A stretch of DNA of 64,000 bases, taken from NCBI GenBank assembly GCA_918807975.1, contig OU964921.1, positions 21,664,498-21,728,497 of the forward strand, read 5' to 3'. Shown one piece after another: positions 47,090 to 58,408 of the stretch. The translations under genes and the position numbers were made by a program. The notes beneath the pieces are model-generated. The model saw only the letters and a program-made list of their open reading frames with translations. It had not been told where the DNA came from and searched no databases. Position 1 is the first letter of the stretch. Each line of letters starts with the position of its first letter. Origin of the DNA: Aplidium turbinatum (Eukaryota > Chordata > Ascidiacea > Aplousobranchia > Polyclinidae).

Positions 47090-47237
47090 CATTGTTAACT
47101 GTTAAATCATGCCTAAAAGTTCTAAAAAGAGAGCAAAAAGCATGGAAAGCTCTTGTCATTGGACCCTCCAAGGAGCTTCTCACTGCTGATTTACCAGACA
47201 CTACAATATGTTCTTGCATTCTGTGCTCTGTTGAAGG
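47090..47237 (+). pseudogene. Possible exon of the composite element's gene
   Basis: After a TTTTTGTAG acceptor-like site the frame reads MLTVKSCLKVLKREQKAWKA, VIGPSKELLTADLPDT and CSCILCSVEG, then GTGATA as a possible donor. The palindromic element at 47300 is inserted 60 bp downstream, in the following intron. Function not recognised. Confidence 0.35.
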
Positions 47238-48305
47238 TGATACTCAAGTACTTTACTACTGTAACTTTTTCTCTGACATGTTTTGATTAAGGTAGTGGCT
47301 AGACCTCCCCAATCCCCGGACTTTTTTTTGTTTTCATCTATATTGTGATTTTTCTGCATGGGTTTTCAATGCTGATTTCAAAAATATGCATAACAATTTT
47401 TTTCGATCAACGTCTGGGAAGTTATTCGCTATTGCTTAGCAACAACTTTTCATAAAAATTACAAAAATCTCCTTTAAAACCCCTTTACTTTTAACCTAGT
47501 ATCCTGATATCTAGATTATCTGAAAGCATTTCTTCTGCTGAAGAATTTAAATTTTTTTTTATTAAAATTGGACAATCGGTACCAGAGTTATGACCGTTTA
47601 AGTACCCAAATTATGCAGTCACGCATGACTGATTTTTGTTAATTTATTGCCAAATGATACTAGAAAAATGGTGAAAGTTGCTGTCAAGGGGTTTTTGGGG
47701 GTAAGGAGTTCAAAAAATATATCAAAAAGTGTCTCAGAGCAACAAAAAAAAAGTTATTAAAAAATTGATACAAACAGTCATGCATGAATGATTTTGTCGC
47801 AGTCGCTTCATTCCTACAACGAGATGTATTCCTTAGGCACCACAAACGTTAAATGCCTGGAGTCATATACAGTATAACGTGGAACCGATCATCTCAATGT
47901 AGCTAATATCTGGGTACCCATTGCACTTGATGTTAGAATACACGCTTCATTGCTCGGAAAGAGCTCTGATCAAGTGCAAGATGGTCACAGTCCGCCACAA
48001 TTTCAATAGCATCTCTCACCCAGCATAATGTAGTCTATGTATCTAAATCATGTGGCAAAAAATGGGTTAAGTCAGCTGAACTTAACGATAACCTTCTGTA
48101 ATGCATTTCAGGTTTCACTATTGATCAGTTAGCATTTTCTACTTGTATCTTGTATGATTATATAACGTATTGTATACACTTCTGCTGTCTGATATTCCGT
48201 GTGTATTCATGTATCCATCATGGAGCTGAGGAAGAGTAAAATGAACAATGGTGGTTTGCTTGGTAATTTGCAGCCTTTAAAACATTTTAAGGACAATTTA
48301 GACCT

Positions 48306-48745
48306 CCTACTGGAGATGTTCTTCAGAAATACATATATCATCTTCAATTAAATCCTCGTAACCACCAGAGTGGGAAGCTCGCAGCTTGGGATACAGCAGT
48401 ATGTCCAGCAAAAGTATGGCAGCCTGCTTGCATTCCACTGATGACAAAACAAAATATCCAAAACAAAATTGTTTGTTTGGTTGATGAATACAAGAAATAC
48501 ATACATGACAAAAAGGAATCTGCTGCCTTAATTAAATTTCGAGAAACACTGACAACACGATTTATGATATCTGCTAAGAATGCCGAAAATCTTATTAACA
48601 AAAACAAAACATTGCTACCAGAAGATAAGGCAGAAATTATACAGTTTCTTAAATTACTTGAAACAAACCAACCAGCATCTCTTGGACCCCTTGATAGAAA
48701 GAGGTTGAAACGCTTCACGAATTATACATTGAAGAATCGAATAAA
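48306..48745 (+). pseudogene. Transposase-like N-terminal exon, left arm
   Basis: An open stretch reads TGDVLQKYIYHLQLNPRNHQ, SGKLAAWDTAVCPAKVWQPA, CIPLMTKQN, then KIVCLVDEYKKYIHDKKESA, LTTRFMISAKNAENLI, LPEDKAEIIQFL and LGPLDRKRLKRFTNY, ending KNRIK before GGTAATAAAG, a possible splice donor. The layout (W...RIPL..., a basic helix, then F..L..LF.I...NA...I..EDK..FL) resembles the N-terminal part of the transposon protein family seen in 651-5570 and 12413-15601. This is an inference from pattern only. No C-terminal part is present in the element. Confidence 0.45.
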
Positions 48746-49074
48746 GGTAATAAAGTATGATGTATGTTTATTCCCAGTATGCTTAACAGCCCAATGATTT
48801 TTAAAGTAACATACCTATTAATTTTTGATACTGATGCATAAACAAGACGTTTTTTACAGATAAATGCAGATTCTCAGCCATCTACCTCAGTACTTAATTT
48901 CCTCTCCTCGTCATCTTCCCAATAAATTAAGTCGAATCTGCACTGAGAATCTGCATTTATCTGTAAAAAATGTCTTGTTTATGCATCCGTATCAAAAATT
49001 AATAGGTATGTTACTTTAAAAATCATTGGGCTGTTAAGCATACTGGGAATAAACATACATCATACTTCATTACC

Positions 49075-49514
49075 TTTATTCGATTCTTCAATGCATAATT
49101 CGTGAAGCGTTTCAATCTCTTTCTATCAAGGGGTCCAAGAGATGCTGGTTGGTTTGTTTCAAGTAATTTAAGAAACTGTATAATTTCTGCCTTATCTTCT
49201 GGTAGCAATGTTTTGTTTTTGTTAATAAGATTTTCGGCATTCTTAGCAGATATCATAAATCGTGTTGTCAGTGTTTCTCGAAATTTAATTAAGGCAGCAG
49301 ATTCCTTTTTGTCATGTATGTATTTCTTGTATTCATCAACCAAACAAATAAATTTGTTTTGCATATTTTGTTTTGTCATCAGTGGAATGCAAGCAGGCTG
49401 CCATACTTTTGCTGGACATACTGCTGTATCCCAAGCTGCGAGCTTCCCACTCTGGTGGTTACGAGGATTTAATTGAAGATGATATATGTATTTCTGAAGA
49501 ACATCTCCAGTAGT
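49075..49514 (-). pseudogene. Mirror copy of the N-terminal exon, right arm
   Basis: The inverse complement of 48306-48745 with a few substitutions: the protein begins MTKQNMQNKFICLVDEYKK against MTKQNIQNKIVCLVDEYKK on the left, and ends TNYALKNRIKVMKYD against TNYTLKNRIKVIKYD. The frame is open in both arms, so either arm could encode the same product. Confidence 0.5.
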
Positions 49515-50723
49515 TGGTCTAAATTGTCCTTAAAATGTTTTAAAGGCTGCAAATTACCAAGCAAACCACCATTGTTTATTTTACTCTTCCTCAGCTCCAT
49601 GATGGATACATGAATACACACGGAATATTAGACAGTAGAAGTGTATACAATACGCTATATTAATCATGCAAGATACAAGTAGAAAATGCTAACTGATCAA
49701 TAGTGAAACCTGAAATGCATTACAGAAGGTTATCGTTAAGTTCAGCTGACTTAATCCATTTTTTGCCACATGATTTAGATACATAGACTACATTATGCTG
49801 GGTGAGAGATGCTATTGAAATTGTGGCGGACTGTGACCATCTTGCACTTGATCAGAGCTCTTTCCGAGCAATGAAGTGTGTATTCTAACATCAAGTGCAA
49901 TGGGTACCCAGATATTAGCTACATTGAGATGATCGGTTCCACGTTATACTGTATATGACTCCAGGCATTTAACGTTTGTGGTGCCTAAGGAATACATCTC
50001 GTTGTAGGAATGAAGCGACTGCGACAAAATCATTCATGCATGACTGTTTGTATCAATTTTTAATAACTTTTTTTCTGTTGCTTTGAGACACTTTTTAATA
50101 TATTTTTTGAACTCCTTACCCCCAAAAACCCCTTGACAGCAACTTTCACCATTTTTCTAGTATCATTTGGCAATAAATTAACAAAAATCAGTCATGCGTG
50201 ACTGCATAATTTGGGTACTTAAACGGTCATAACTCTGGTACCGATTGTCCAATTTTAATAAAAAAAAATTTAAATTCTTCAGCAGAAGAAATGCTTTCAG
50301 ATAATCTAGATATCAGGATACTAGGTTAAAAGTAAAGGGGTTTTAAAGGAGATTTTTGTAATTTTTATGAAAAGTTGTTGCTAAGCAACAGCGAATAACT
50401 TCCCAGACGTTGATCGAAAAAAATTTTTATGCATATTTTTGAAATCAGCATTGAAAACCCATGCAGAAAAGTCACAATATAGATGAAAACAAAAAAAAGT
50501 CCGGGGATTGGGGAGGTCTAGTAGTGGCATAAAACATAGACCAACTCGTATATTTTCATATGAATGAAGGGTAGTTGTTAAATATACTAACATATAGCTT
50601 GCATGAGTGAACAGTACACGTACAATAACCAACTAGCAGACAATTTTCAAAACCCTAATGTGTTGTAATAATTAATTGCACGTTCACAGAGATAGAGCAC
50701 TCATGAGAAATTATTTTTTCAGG

Positions 50724-50900
50724 AAGCTGGAAAAAAGCTAACTATTCTCTTTTCAAATGAAAATCGCATTCCTAAAACAGAATTGAAGTTTTTCCTCTTC
50801 CAACGTTATCGTGGAGTAGAAGCACCGTTATACCAAATTGGGCCTCTCCACTCTTCACAAAAGAACAACGAAAATGCTTCAAAAGAGAGTTTACAAAAAG
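50724..50900 (+). pseudogene. Exon of the composite element's transposon gene
   Basis: Bounded by TTTTTTCAG before 50724 and AAAAG|GTGAGTTC near 50900, both good splice signals. It encodes EAGKKLTILFSNENRIPKTE, LKFFLFQRYRGVEAPLYQIG and ends KESLQK. It belongs to the same element as 51530-52098, whose last exon is recognisable as a transposon protein. I do not know the function of this part. Confidence 0.5.
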
Positions 50901-51509
50901 GTGAGTTCTTACATATCTTTTCAAATTTTTTTGTCTAGTAATTTTCTATGAAATGTACTAAACTTTTGTTCGATCACAGGCTTGTATGAGTATATTCTTA
51001 GATAACATGGTCAATTGGTCATGCAGAGCCAGGTCCCATGTTGTGTACTAGGGTTGGTCAGTTCTTGTCATTGACGTGACTCTTCTAACAACATTTGTTG
51101 ATTGGAGCCATATGAGAAAGAGAATGGGGCTACTGCCAATTCTACAACCCCACTTCACCATTGCAGATGTAGTGCAAACAACTCTAGATAGTAGGTGGTT
51201 TAAGGATTTTTCCTTTTTCTATTTAAAGCATTTCCTCGCAAGAAAGTGATTCAGATGTTCTGATTTCTATGTCTGTAAAGGCAGGCTTGTGCTTTCATTA
51301 AAGCTAGTCGTGCTATGTCGAAAAGATTTTTCTTGACTATCACTAATTTTTGCTGCCATTTGCCTGAAAGAGTATTATTTGTTATGTTTGGCATATTACA
51401 TTGTTTTTCGTTGTGACAGTCAGAAATAAAAACAAACTGAACTGATTTACATGGATTATTTTGTGTTCTTTACAATTATCATTCACACAAAAAACTTGTT
51501 TTTCAAGAG

Positions 51510-52098
51510 CCTCAAGCAACAGCGAGTAGATGACTTCGCTGCAGCAAATAAGTCACAAGTGAAACAGGAGGAGAACTGGAAAAAACAGCAGTTTTCTGCA
51601 TCAATTGATGAAGAAAATGACTCTTCTTTCGAACCAGCTGCACCTGGTAGACTACATCTGAATGTGACAATACCCCGGTATCCAGTGATTATCCTGCTCT
51701 GCGATCTTTTGCTGTAAACATGTTAGAAAATATTCGCAAAGGCTGTAACTCTAGTGATGTTTCGTGTCCGCACTTTTACCCCACCAAAATTAAATTTTGA
51801 TGCCAACTCACTGTGCTCTTTAATTGATTAAGACAATGCCACGCTTACTGAGTCTATTCTTACTTCACACTTGACCATGGATGAACTAAAAGGTTTGATA
51901 AACACAAAGTTCGAATGCCCTCATTTTCCTACTCATACTCAGGCTATGGAGCGCCTCATTCGGGAAGTCACTAACGACTGTGGAAGTGTTGCTGGCCGTC
52001 GACGACGGGATGGTTTCATTCGGGAGGAAATTGCTTGGCGAAGGGTCTTGCCGAAAGCAGACACGAAATATGACTTTCTTTCATTGGCTGCAGTATAA
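51510..52098 (+). pseudogene. Last exon(s) of the composite element's transposon gene
   Basis: The end reads ECPHFPTHTQAMERLIREVT, then NDCGSVAGRRRRDGFIREEI and AWRRVLPKADTKYDF. This corresponds to FPCHTQAVERxVKxVTEAS...VxGxxxRDGFIRARxxSR, the C-terminal signature of a transposon protein common in arthropods and other invertebrates, known to me only as uncharacterized. The preceding part (51510-51716, SLKQQRVDDFAAANKSQVKQ) may be a separate exon. Stops near 51714, 51808 and 51829 break the frame, so this copy is probably dead. Confidence 0.6.
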
Positions 52099-52281
52099 TG
52101 TTTTGATATTCACCACTGTTTCTTGTTCATTGTCTTTATTCTTCATTCGTTTGTGCACGTTTTATCAGCACATATAAAGTTGGTTGGTTGATGTGTAAGC
52201 TACTATTGGTTGAGTTGCAGTTAGTATGTCTGTCAAAAAACAAATGAAAATCGGCGAAAACAATCGAATATTAATGCAGTG

Positions 52282-52351
52282 CGTTGTGTGATTATGTAAT
52301 ACATATCCACTCTTCACAAAGAGTGGATATGTATTACATAATCACACAACG
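52282..52351. repeat. Perfect 33-bp hairpin
   Basis: CGTTGTGTGATTATGTAATA... (52282-52314) and its exact inverse (52319-52351) are separated by only CACA. Just after it a 14-bp unit TTGGGAATTGAAGT is repeated in tandem. Confidence 0.95.
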
Positions 52352-52384
52352 TTGGGAATTGAAGTTGGGAATTGAAGTAATGCT

Positions 52385-53990
52385 ACAACTTAGCCAAAGG
52401 GCATTAGATGGAGAGGGAATGCGGAGGAGTGGAAGCATAGTACTGTTGTTCCACTGTTCAAGAGAAAAGGGGATGTGAGAAGTTGCAGTGCATATAGAGG
52501 TGTAAAACTACTAGAGCATGGAATGAAAATTGTGGAGCAAATACTAGAAAAGAGGTTGAGAACATTGGTGAAATTAAATGATATGCAGTTTGGATTTATG
52601 CCAGGAAAAGGTACAGTGGATGCTCTGTTTATATTGAGAAGAATGCAGGAGGAATACCAAGAGAAGCAGAGAAAATTATATATGTGTTTCGTCGACTTAG
52701 AAAAGGCATTTGACAGAGTACCAAGGAAAGTGATGGAGTGGGCATGAGGAAAAGAGGTATACCGGAGGTATTAGTGAGAGCTGTGATGTCTATGTATGAG
52801 GATGCAAAAACAAAAGTGAGAGTTGGATCAAATTATTCAAACGAGTTTTTTGTGAAAGTTGGTGTACACCAAGGATCAGTTTTGTCATCTCTGATATTTG
52901 CTATTGTGGTTGACGTTGTAACTGAAGGAGTGAGGGAGGGCTTATTGAGTGAAATTTTGTATGCAGACGACCTGGTCTTGACAAGTAATAGTATGGAGGG
53001 ACTGGAGAGAAAGTTTGAGAAATGGAAAGAAGCATTTGAAACCAAGGGTATGAAGGTGAATCTTGAAAAAACAAAAGTGATGGTGAGTGGAGCAGAAGGA
53101 ACAGTTGTTGAGAACAAAGTAGATCCCTGATGAATATGTGGCAAGAGAGTGATGAGAAATTCAATGCAATGCAAGGAATGTGGAAAGTGGGTACATGCAA
53201 GATGTGCTAATGTCTAGAGAGCCGCAACAAGATTGGCGAAGTGTTTTGTTTGTGGGAAATGCAGTAAAGGAAGGAATGAAGTGGAAGGCCATGATGATGA
53301 GTTCTGCCATGGCATCGAAACAGTGACAGACTTCTGTTATCTGGGTGATCGGATAAATGGAAGTGGTGGATGTGAAGCAGCGGTGACAACAAGGGCAAGA
53401 TTGGGCTGGGCAAAGTTTAGGGAATGTGGGGAAATGTTGCATGGCAGAAAATTTTCACTAAGGATGAAAGGAAAAGTATATCGGAGCTGTGTGCGGCCTG
53501 CAATGCTATATGGTAGCGAGACATGGGTATTGAGAGAGAGTGAACTGGCAATCCTGAGAAGAACGGAAAGGTCAATGGTGAGAGCAATGTGTGGGGTGAA
53601 AACGAGAAGGGAAAAAAGGACTGAAGAATTGTTGGATATGCTAGAGATGAGAGAGACCATAGACCAACTGGCAAGGGCAAATGGAGTAAGATGGTATGGA
53701 CATGTGATAAGGAGGGAGGAAGGAAGTTTTCTTAGAAAGGCACTAGATCTAAAGGTGGATGGGAAGAGGAAACGCGGTCGTCCAAGAAGAACGTGGAAAC
53801 AACAAGTGAAGGATGAATTTAAAAAAGTCGGACTGAAGGAGGAAGATGCAAGGGACGGGGTGAAATGGAGAAAAGGGATTAAAACAATTGCTGCGCGGAA
53901 ACAATCGGCCACCCCCACTAGTGGGGGGAACAAACCGACGATGGATTATGATGATATTACTACAACAAAACCAAAGTGTCATCTTATGCA
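52385..53990 (+). pseudogene. LINE-A with reverse transcriptase, 5' truncated
   Basis: Encodes most of the reverse transcriptase: STVVPLFKRKGDVRSC, YRGVKLLEHGMKIVEQILEK, QFGFMPGKGTVDALF, CFVDLEKAFDRVPR (motif A, D), VHQGSVLSSLIFAIVVD (motif B), EILYADDLVLTS (motif C, YADD), GMKVNLEKTKVM. Then comes a cysteine-rich finger (CICGKRV...CKECGKWVHARC...CFVCGKC), then FCYLGDRINGSGGCEAAV, AMLYGSETWVLRESE, VRWYGHVIRRE and GKRKRGRPRRTW. The breaks are a stop near 52747 with a frame shift, a stop near 53128 and one near 53217. The endonuclease is absent. RTE/CR1-like by these blocks; copies at 19965, 56690 and 57785 share the 3' part. Confidence 0.85.
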
Positions 53991-54295
53991 CGGTGCATTC
54001 CTACTCTTGCCATAGAAGTGAAAAAAAAGCTTTAATATCAGGTTTTGCTGACCAATCAAAAATGGGGTTGCCAGGTGATTGTTTAATATCTTACCGTACA
54101 CCGCCAGCCTTTACCTAAAAGGGCAACTAGCAGTCGCGTCATATGTAATTGTTGTTGTTGTTAAAGTTGGAAATTTTTACAATTTAAAAAATAAACAAAG
54201 TTTTTTTCTTCAAAAAAATTTGTACTTGGCAACTCTGTGCTGGCAACAAATGCCAAGGACAAAATTGACTACATGTTTACGGTTACTGAATATTT
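53991..54295. other. No gene seen
   Basis: AT-rich remainder between the LINE 3' end and the subterminal inverted segment of the 12.4-kb element. Confidence 0.5.
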
Positions 54296-55336
54296 TTGCG
54301 TGAAATTTTACAGAAATACTCTACATAGCAATAGTCACCTTGTGAGATAATTCGATTTTTGGTTTTTTAAAATTTTTTGATTTTCACATCGCCTTACTAC
54401 CCAAGTAATAAAAATGTATAATTTTGCATCGTTTTTACGTTGCTAAACGTTTAAAAAAACCATGTAACTTGGTTGTTTTTAGTAAGCTGGTTCTATCAGT
54501 TTCCACCTTTCGTTATAATAAACTCATAAAGCTTAAACAATGCCAGAGTAAGTAGGCTGCTCAAAGAACTCCCACAGCTACACACTGCCACAGTTATCAC
54601 CCCTTGCTGCTGACAAGTCAAAGAACAATCTATGTCTTTTGATGTTGCCGATTTGCGTCACTTCTGCTTCTGGAGTGCCCCACGATCGAATTTGTTAATT
54701 CATTATTCGATAAAATGTTTAGATGATGTCACCTCATTATGCCGATTTGAGATATAATTTCATTTATGACGTCGTATGGATGAAAAACTTTTGCAAGTTT
54801 TATACTCTGCTGAGAGTAAAAAAGAAACACAAGTGATAAATGTTGGAGAAATTGAGTCTCCTGCACAACTTAAGAATCGAACAACGCAAAACTGCTGAAA
54901 CAAAACGTTTTGTTTAAGTGAAAGAACCACTGTAAGCAACCAATGTTAAAAGGTGCGGTCAAGAAGTCATGGGAGTGTGACGTATCAAAAATTTGAACAT
55001 GTTGTTATTTTTCTGCATCAATGTGACGTTAGTTACAACTGTAAAAAATCTATATCTTTGCTTCTGTAGAAAAGCCGCAGCAAATACTTTTTTTTACATG
55101 TATAGTGTCGGCCAAATTTTGCCGATACCGATACTAAAAAAATGATCAATATCGCCGATACCGATGTGACAGTACATTTCTACAATTTTTACTGTTACTG
55201 CATGCAGACCCTAAATATCCCTAAATTCTGATGGAAAAACATTGGTTGTTGCAATCCCTAAACCAAACAACCAGTCATCGACCCATAAAGCTATGTCCTA
55301 TCTCCCTAATTGTGTGTGCCATTTAAGCTTCTAGAG

Positions 55337-55791
55337 CAGTGTTTTTCAACCTTTTTTGGCCCAATGCCCCCTTTATAAACTGGCGAAATTTTACCGCCCC
55401 CCAGCAAAAACGATTAATTACGAAAAGCAAATATATAGTTGCGAGCATAAAAACATTGTACTGGTGGTAGTGGTAACGTCATAATGGAACTCACCAGATT
55501 TTGTGATATACTGAAAAATTACTGAATTTAAATTTTAAATAGATAGCATTTATAAACAAAACGGTTGGTCAATCAAATACGACGACGGTGTAAGAGCAAT
55601 TGTTTGGGTATCGTGCGAGCATGTAAAGTAGATTATCCAGACAATGATGTAACGAAATTGTTACGCTGGTTGGTAGATAGGTTAAGCCAGAATGCCCCCT
55701 AATAATCAAAACTCCCCCCTTAAGCCGAGGTAATCATACTGCCCCCCTGCAAAAAACCGGGGGACGGTACTGCCCCCATTGAGAACCACTG
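55337..55791. mobile_element. hAT-type MITE, 455 bp
   Basis: The ends are CAGTGTTTTTCAACCTTTTT and CCATTGAGAACCACTG; the duplication is TTCTAGAG / TTCTAGAT (55329-55336, 55792-55799; 7 of 8). C-rich subterminal runs (TGCCCCC, CCGCCCCCC). No coding sequence. Confidence 0.85.
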
Positions 55792-55892
55792 TTCTAGATC
55801 ATCGCTTGCACTGACGACAAACAAAACATTGAAGATGAATATTAAGCGAACTTGAAGGCTGAAGCAGTTTTCCTCAATTTTACTAATTCAGC

Positions 55893-55957
55893 TATTGTCC
55901 GTCACAGGAATCTTATTTGATATTGTACGATATTGTCCGTCACAGGAATCTTATTTG
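55893..55957. repeat. Direct repeat TATTGTCCGTCACAGGAATC
   Basis: A 27-bp unit (55893-55919 and 55931-55957) with a spacer TATTGTACGA. Too short to assign. Confidence 0.85.
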
Positions 55958-56689
55958 CAAACTGTTATAGATAATCTCAAGCCGACATTTTGTTAAGTTT
56001 ATAGTCAAACTCATCTCCAACCGTAGCTTTATTCTTAAAACCAGTAATGGAACAAAAAGTCGAGAGAAATAGAGTTTCACAGGGATTTGCTTTTGCCTGG
56101 GGATGGGCAATTCAGAATAATTGACAATTCCAGAATTATTCCGGAATACTAAATCGCATCCAGAATACCGAATCCTATTAACTTTCAGGCTCCAGCAAAC
56201 GAAAAAGTAAAACATTTCATGCAATGTTTATGTGCAATTTTAGACACAAAAGCAACACAATCAAAGTAGATGTTTGTTGTAGTGGAACACATCAAGGCAT
56301 TTCAAATGACTACCAGTCAAGCGGGAGCAGTGTTGTGATATGCTGGAAGCTGCTTGGCACCAAAAAGTAACTGAAATTTTACCAGATTGCATACAATATC
56401 ACCAGATATGTAAAACACCCTAAATAAAGCAATTTCGCCTAAAAATTCAAATAGTTTTTAAGACATAAGACACTGCCATCATGCATGTGCAAACCTCTTG
56501 CAAAACGTTTTCTATACAAGCAGGGATTTTTTGCCAAAAAGTTAAAAAAAAAATTGTAAAAAATTAAGTGGGGAAAATTTCACCAGATTTCACCAAGAAG
56601 TTGTCTGGTTCCAAAGTCAAAAAGCTTGGCAGCAAAGACCTCTAAATTTCAGCAGAATTTTTTAATTTGGTATCCTATTTCTCCATCTG
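55958..56689. other. No gene seen
   Basis: AT-rich. A possible hAT-like end, CTGGGGATGGGCAATTC, lies near 56097 without a partner. No coding sequence. Confidence 0.4.
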
Positions 56690-57120
56690 GCAATGCTGGG
56701 CGGAGCGCAGCTGATGTCTCCGTTACTGAGGGTGGCCGGATTCACCTTCAAATGCCACAATCACCTTCACACCCTGCCTCCACATCGATCTGTCTAACAC
56801 ATCCTCTCTTGTCAAGCCCACCTAGCTACTTTCCTCCTCAACTTGCCTATTCCACGTTTTCTTGGGTCTTCCTTGTTTTCTACTACCCTCCACTTGCAAC
56901 TCCAGCGCTCTTCTCAAAACATCATCTTTATCCCTTCTCAAAACATGCCCATACCTCACTCTATTCGCTTTCGCCAACTTATCAACTTTCTCATTCAACC
57001 CAAGTAAGTTCATAGGTTCTTTGGTATTCCTTTTGTCCATCAGCTTCACACCACACAGTGTTCTCACCATTGCTCTCTCAGTTCTTCTTAAAATCACAAA
57101 TTCGTTGCATTCACTTGTGA
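56690..57120 (-). pseudogene. LINE-A 3' fragment
   Basis: The minus strand encodes VILRRTERAMVRTLCGVKLM, KVDKLAKANRVRYGHVLRRD and SRKQGRPKKTWNRQVEEESS, closely matching 19965-20895. Broken by one small deletion (VRWYG to VRYG) and a lost start; the 3' end (GGTGGCCGGATTCACC) is kept. About 140 codons. Confidence 0.75.
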
Positions 57121-57784
57121 AGCACAAAATATTGTGTGACCGCAATCGCAACTCAAGTTCTCTGTTAGACTACATATTTCCAAAACCCATAACAGATACC
57201 TTTCAGACAGACTTGTGCCTCAAAGTTAATCAGACAAGCTAAAATTGCCTAAGCACGATATGGCTCTCCAGTATCCATGGTTGCTGCAAGACATTTGGCG
57301 GAAACCAACTTTTTGGAATTTGAATAAAAGTGGTTTGTGCAATGTGCATTCATGTAAATAGTTCAAAATGGAAATTTTCTGACAATGAGTGTGCGCCTGC
57401 TCGTGCGTAATCGACGCCTGTGTTGTATTTTATTTTCTTAGCATTTTTTTTGTTTTAAGTCAGTGTCAATACTGCAATTGTCATGAAATGATCAAATATA
57501 TCAGCTACCGGTACTTGTTTACACTTTTGTGTTTGCGAGTTATGAGTAACATGCATTAATAGTTTAGTGCGCACAATATTGTTGTTCGAGTGCAGTGCTC
57601 TGTTGTTGTAACATTGACATAACAACATGGCAACTGTTAAAAAATAAAAGTTTTCATTATGAATGGTTGACCAAGCACACAAGTTGTTAAAGTCATAGCA
57701 CTTCACTTGCTTTTGAAGCAATTTGCTGTTCAAGGAGGCTTTCATTCATTGAAACTACACTTGTAACATTTGTCACTTCACATT

Positions 57785-58107
57785 TAGATTGGGTTGAATG
57801 AGAATGTTGATAAGTTGGTGAAAGCGAATGGAGTAAGATGGTATGGGCATGTTTTGAGAAGGGATGAAGATGATGTTTTGAGAAGAGCGCTGGAGTTTTA
57901 AGTGGAGGGTAGCAGAAAACAAGGAAGACCCAAGAAAATGTGGAAAAGGCAGGTTGAAGAGGAAAGCAGCAAGGTGGGCTTGACAAGAGAGGACGCGTCA
58001 GATCGATGTGGAAGCAGGGTGTGAGGGCGATTGCGGCACTTGGAGGTGAATCCGGCCACCCTCGGCAACGGGGACATCACCGGATTAAAACTGGACTACT
58101 ACTACTT
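57785..58107 (+). pseudogene. LINE-A 3' fragment
   Basis: The plus strand carries LNENVDKLVKANGVRWYGHV, LRRDEDDVLRRALEF, then a stop near 57899, then QGRPKKMWKRQVEEESSKVG, ALGGESGHPRQRGHH and the 3' end GGATTAAAACTGGACTACTACTAC. A short copy, truncated at the 5' end, of the LINE at 19965-20895. It lies 180 bp before the INPP5E exon. Confidence 0.75.
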
Positions 58108-58288
58108 TAAGTTTTTACCGGTATCACGTTTTCATTGTTGCAGATATGTTGGCCTCTGATTTACCATCCTAGTTGTAAAAAGAAAGCCAGCTGTATTAAA
58201 TGGTTTTGATTACTTATAAAGTGACAAGACTATGCTAAGTAGATATCTCTGATGTTGGTGTGATTATTATCAAACTTTTTTTAAACAG

Positions 58289-58408
58289 GTTTTGAAGATG
58301 GGAAAGTGACTACTCGGATTATTTCTCTGCTTAAGACTAAAGGAGCCATTGCTATATCTTTCCGTTGCTTTGGGACCTCATTCTTGTTCATCACAGCACA
58401 CTTTCATT
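58289..58408 (+). CDS. INPP5E: INPP5E-like phosphatase, internal exon B
   Basis: A 120-bp exon directly following the one at 33251-33375 in the protein. It encodes [43 protein letters not shown]5E proteins have [38 protein letters not shown] here, within the catalytic domain, just before the histidine of the 'SH' motif that helps hold the substrate; here SH is AH. The acceptor is TTTTTTAAACAG; the donor is CATT|GTAAGTAC at 58409. Both ends are phase 1. The next exon (SGDGK...) was not found before 64000. No disabling change is seen. Confidence 0.88.

Larger units (their letters stand above)
47300..50520. mobile_element. Near-perfect palindromic transposon, arms of 1578 bp
   Basis: Starts TAGACCTCCCCAATCCCCGG, ends with its exact inverse, and is flanked by the exact 8-bp duplication GTAGTGGC (47292-47299, 50521-50528). 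The left arm is 47300-48877 and the right arm 48943-50520: both 1578 bp, with only scattered single-base differences in what I compared. The spacer is 65 bp (48878-48942). Each arm carries the same protein-coding stretch on opposite strands. It lies in an intron-like gap of the composite element. Confidence 0.93.
42816..55182 (+). mobile_element. 12.4-kb composite TIR element, TAGATATGTACC ends
   Basis: The left end TAGATATGTACCGATACC and the right end GTACATTTCTA (with CCGATACCGAT motifs) face each other; the 8-bp duplication is CAATTTTT (42808-42815, 55183-55190). A second inverted segment pairs 46345-46445 with 54296-54402. The interior holds a hAT (43232-45956), scattered exons of a transposon gene (46812-52098), a 3.2-kb palindrome (47300-50520) and a LINE (52385-53990). 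The short relative at 60997-63871 shares both ends. Confidence 0.85.
33376..58288 (+). other. INPP5E: INPP5E intron, 24.9 kb, filled with transposons
   Basis: Runs from the donor GTAGAT at 33376 to the acceptor TTTAAACAG ending at 58288. Phase 1 on both sides: G from the first exon plus GT from the second makes a glycine codon. Nearly everything inside is mobile DNA. 33376-34470 has no gene; it holds two inverted CAGGTCGGCTGC / GCAGCCGACCTG motifs (33640-33652, 34104-34116) that may mark another old element. Confidence 0.8.

Noticed and set aside
52833-53991. Long open frames on the minus strand opposite the LINE
   Set aside because: They are shadows of the reverse transcriptase frame and have no family resemblance.
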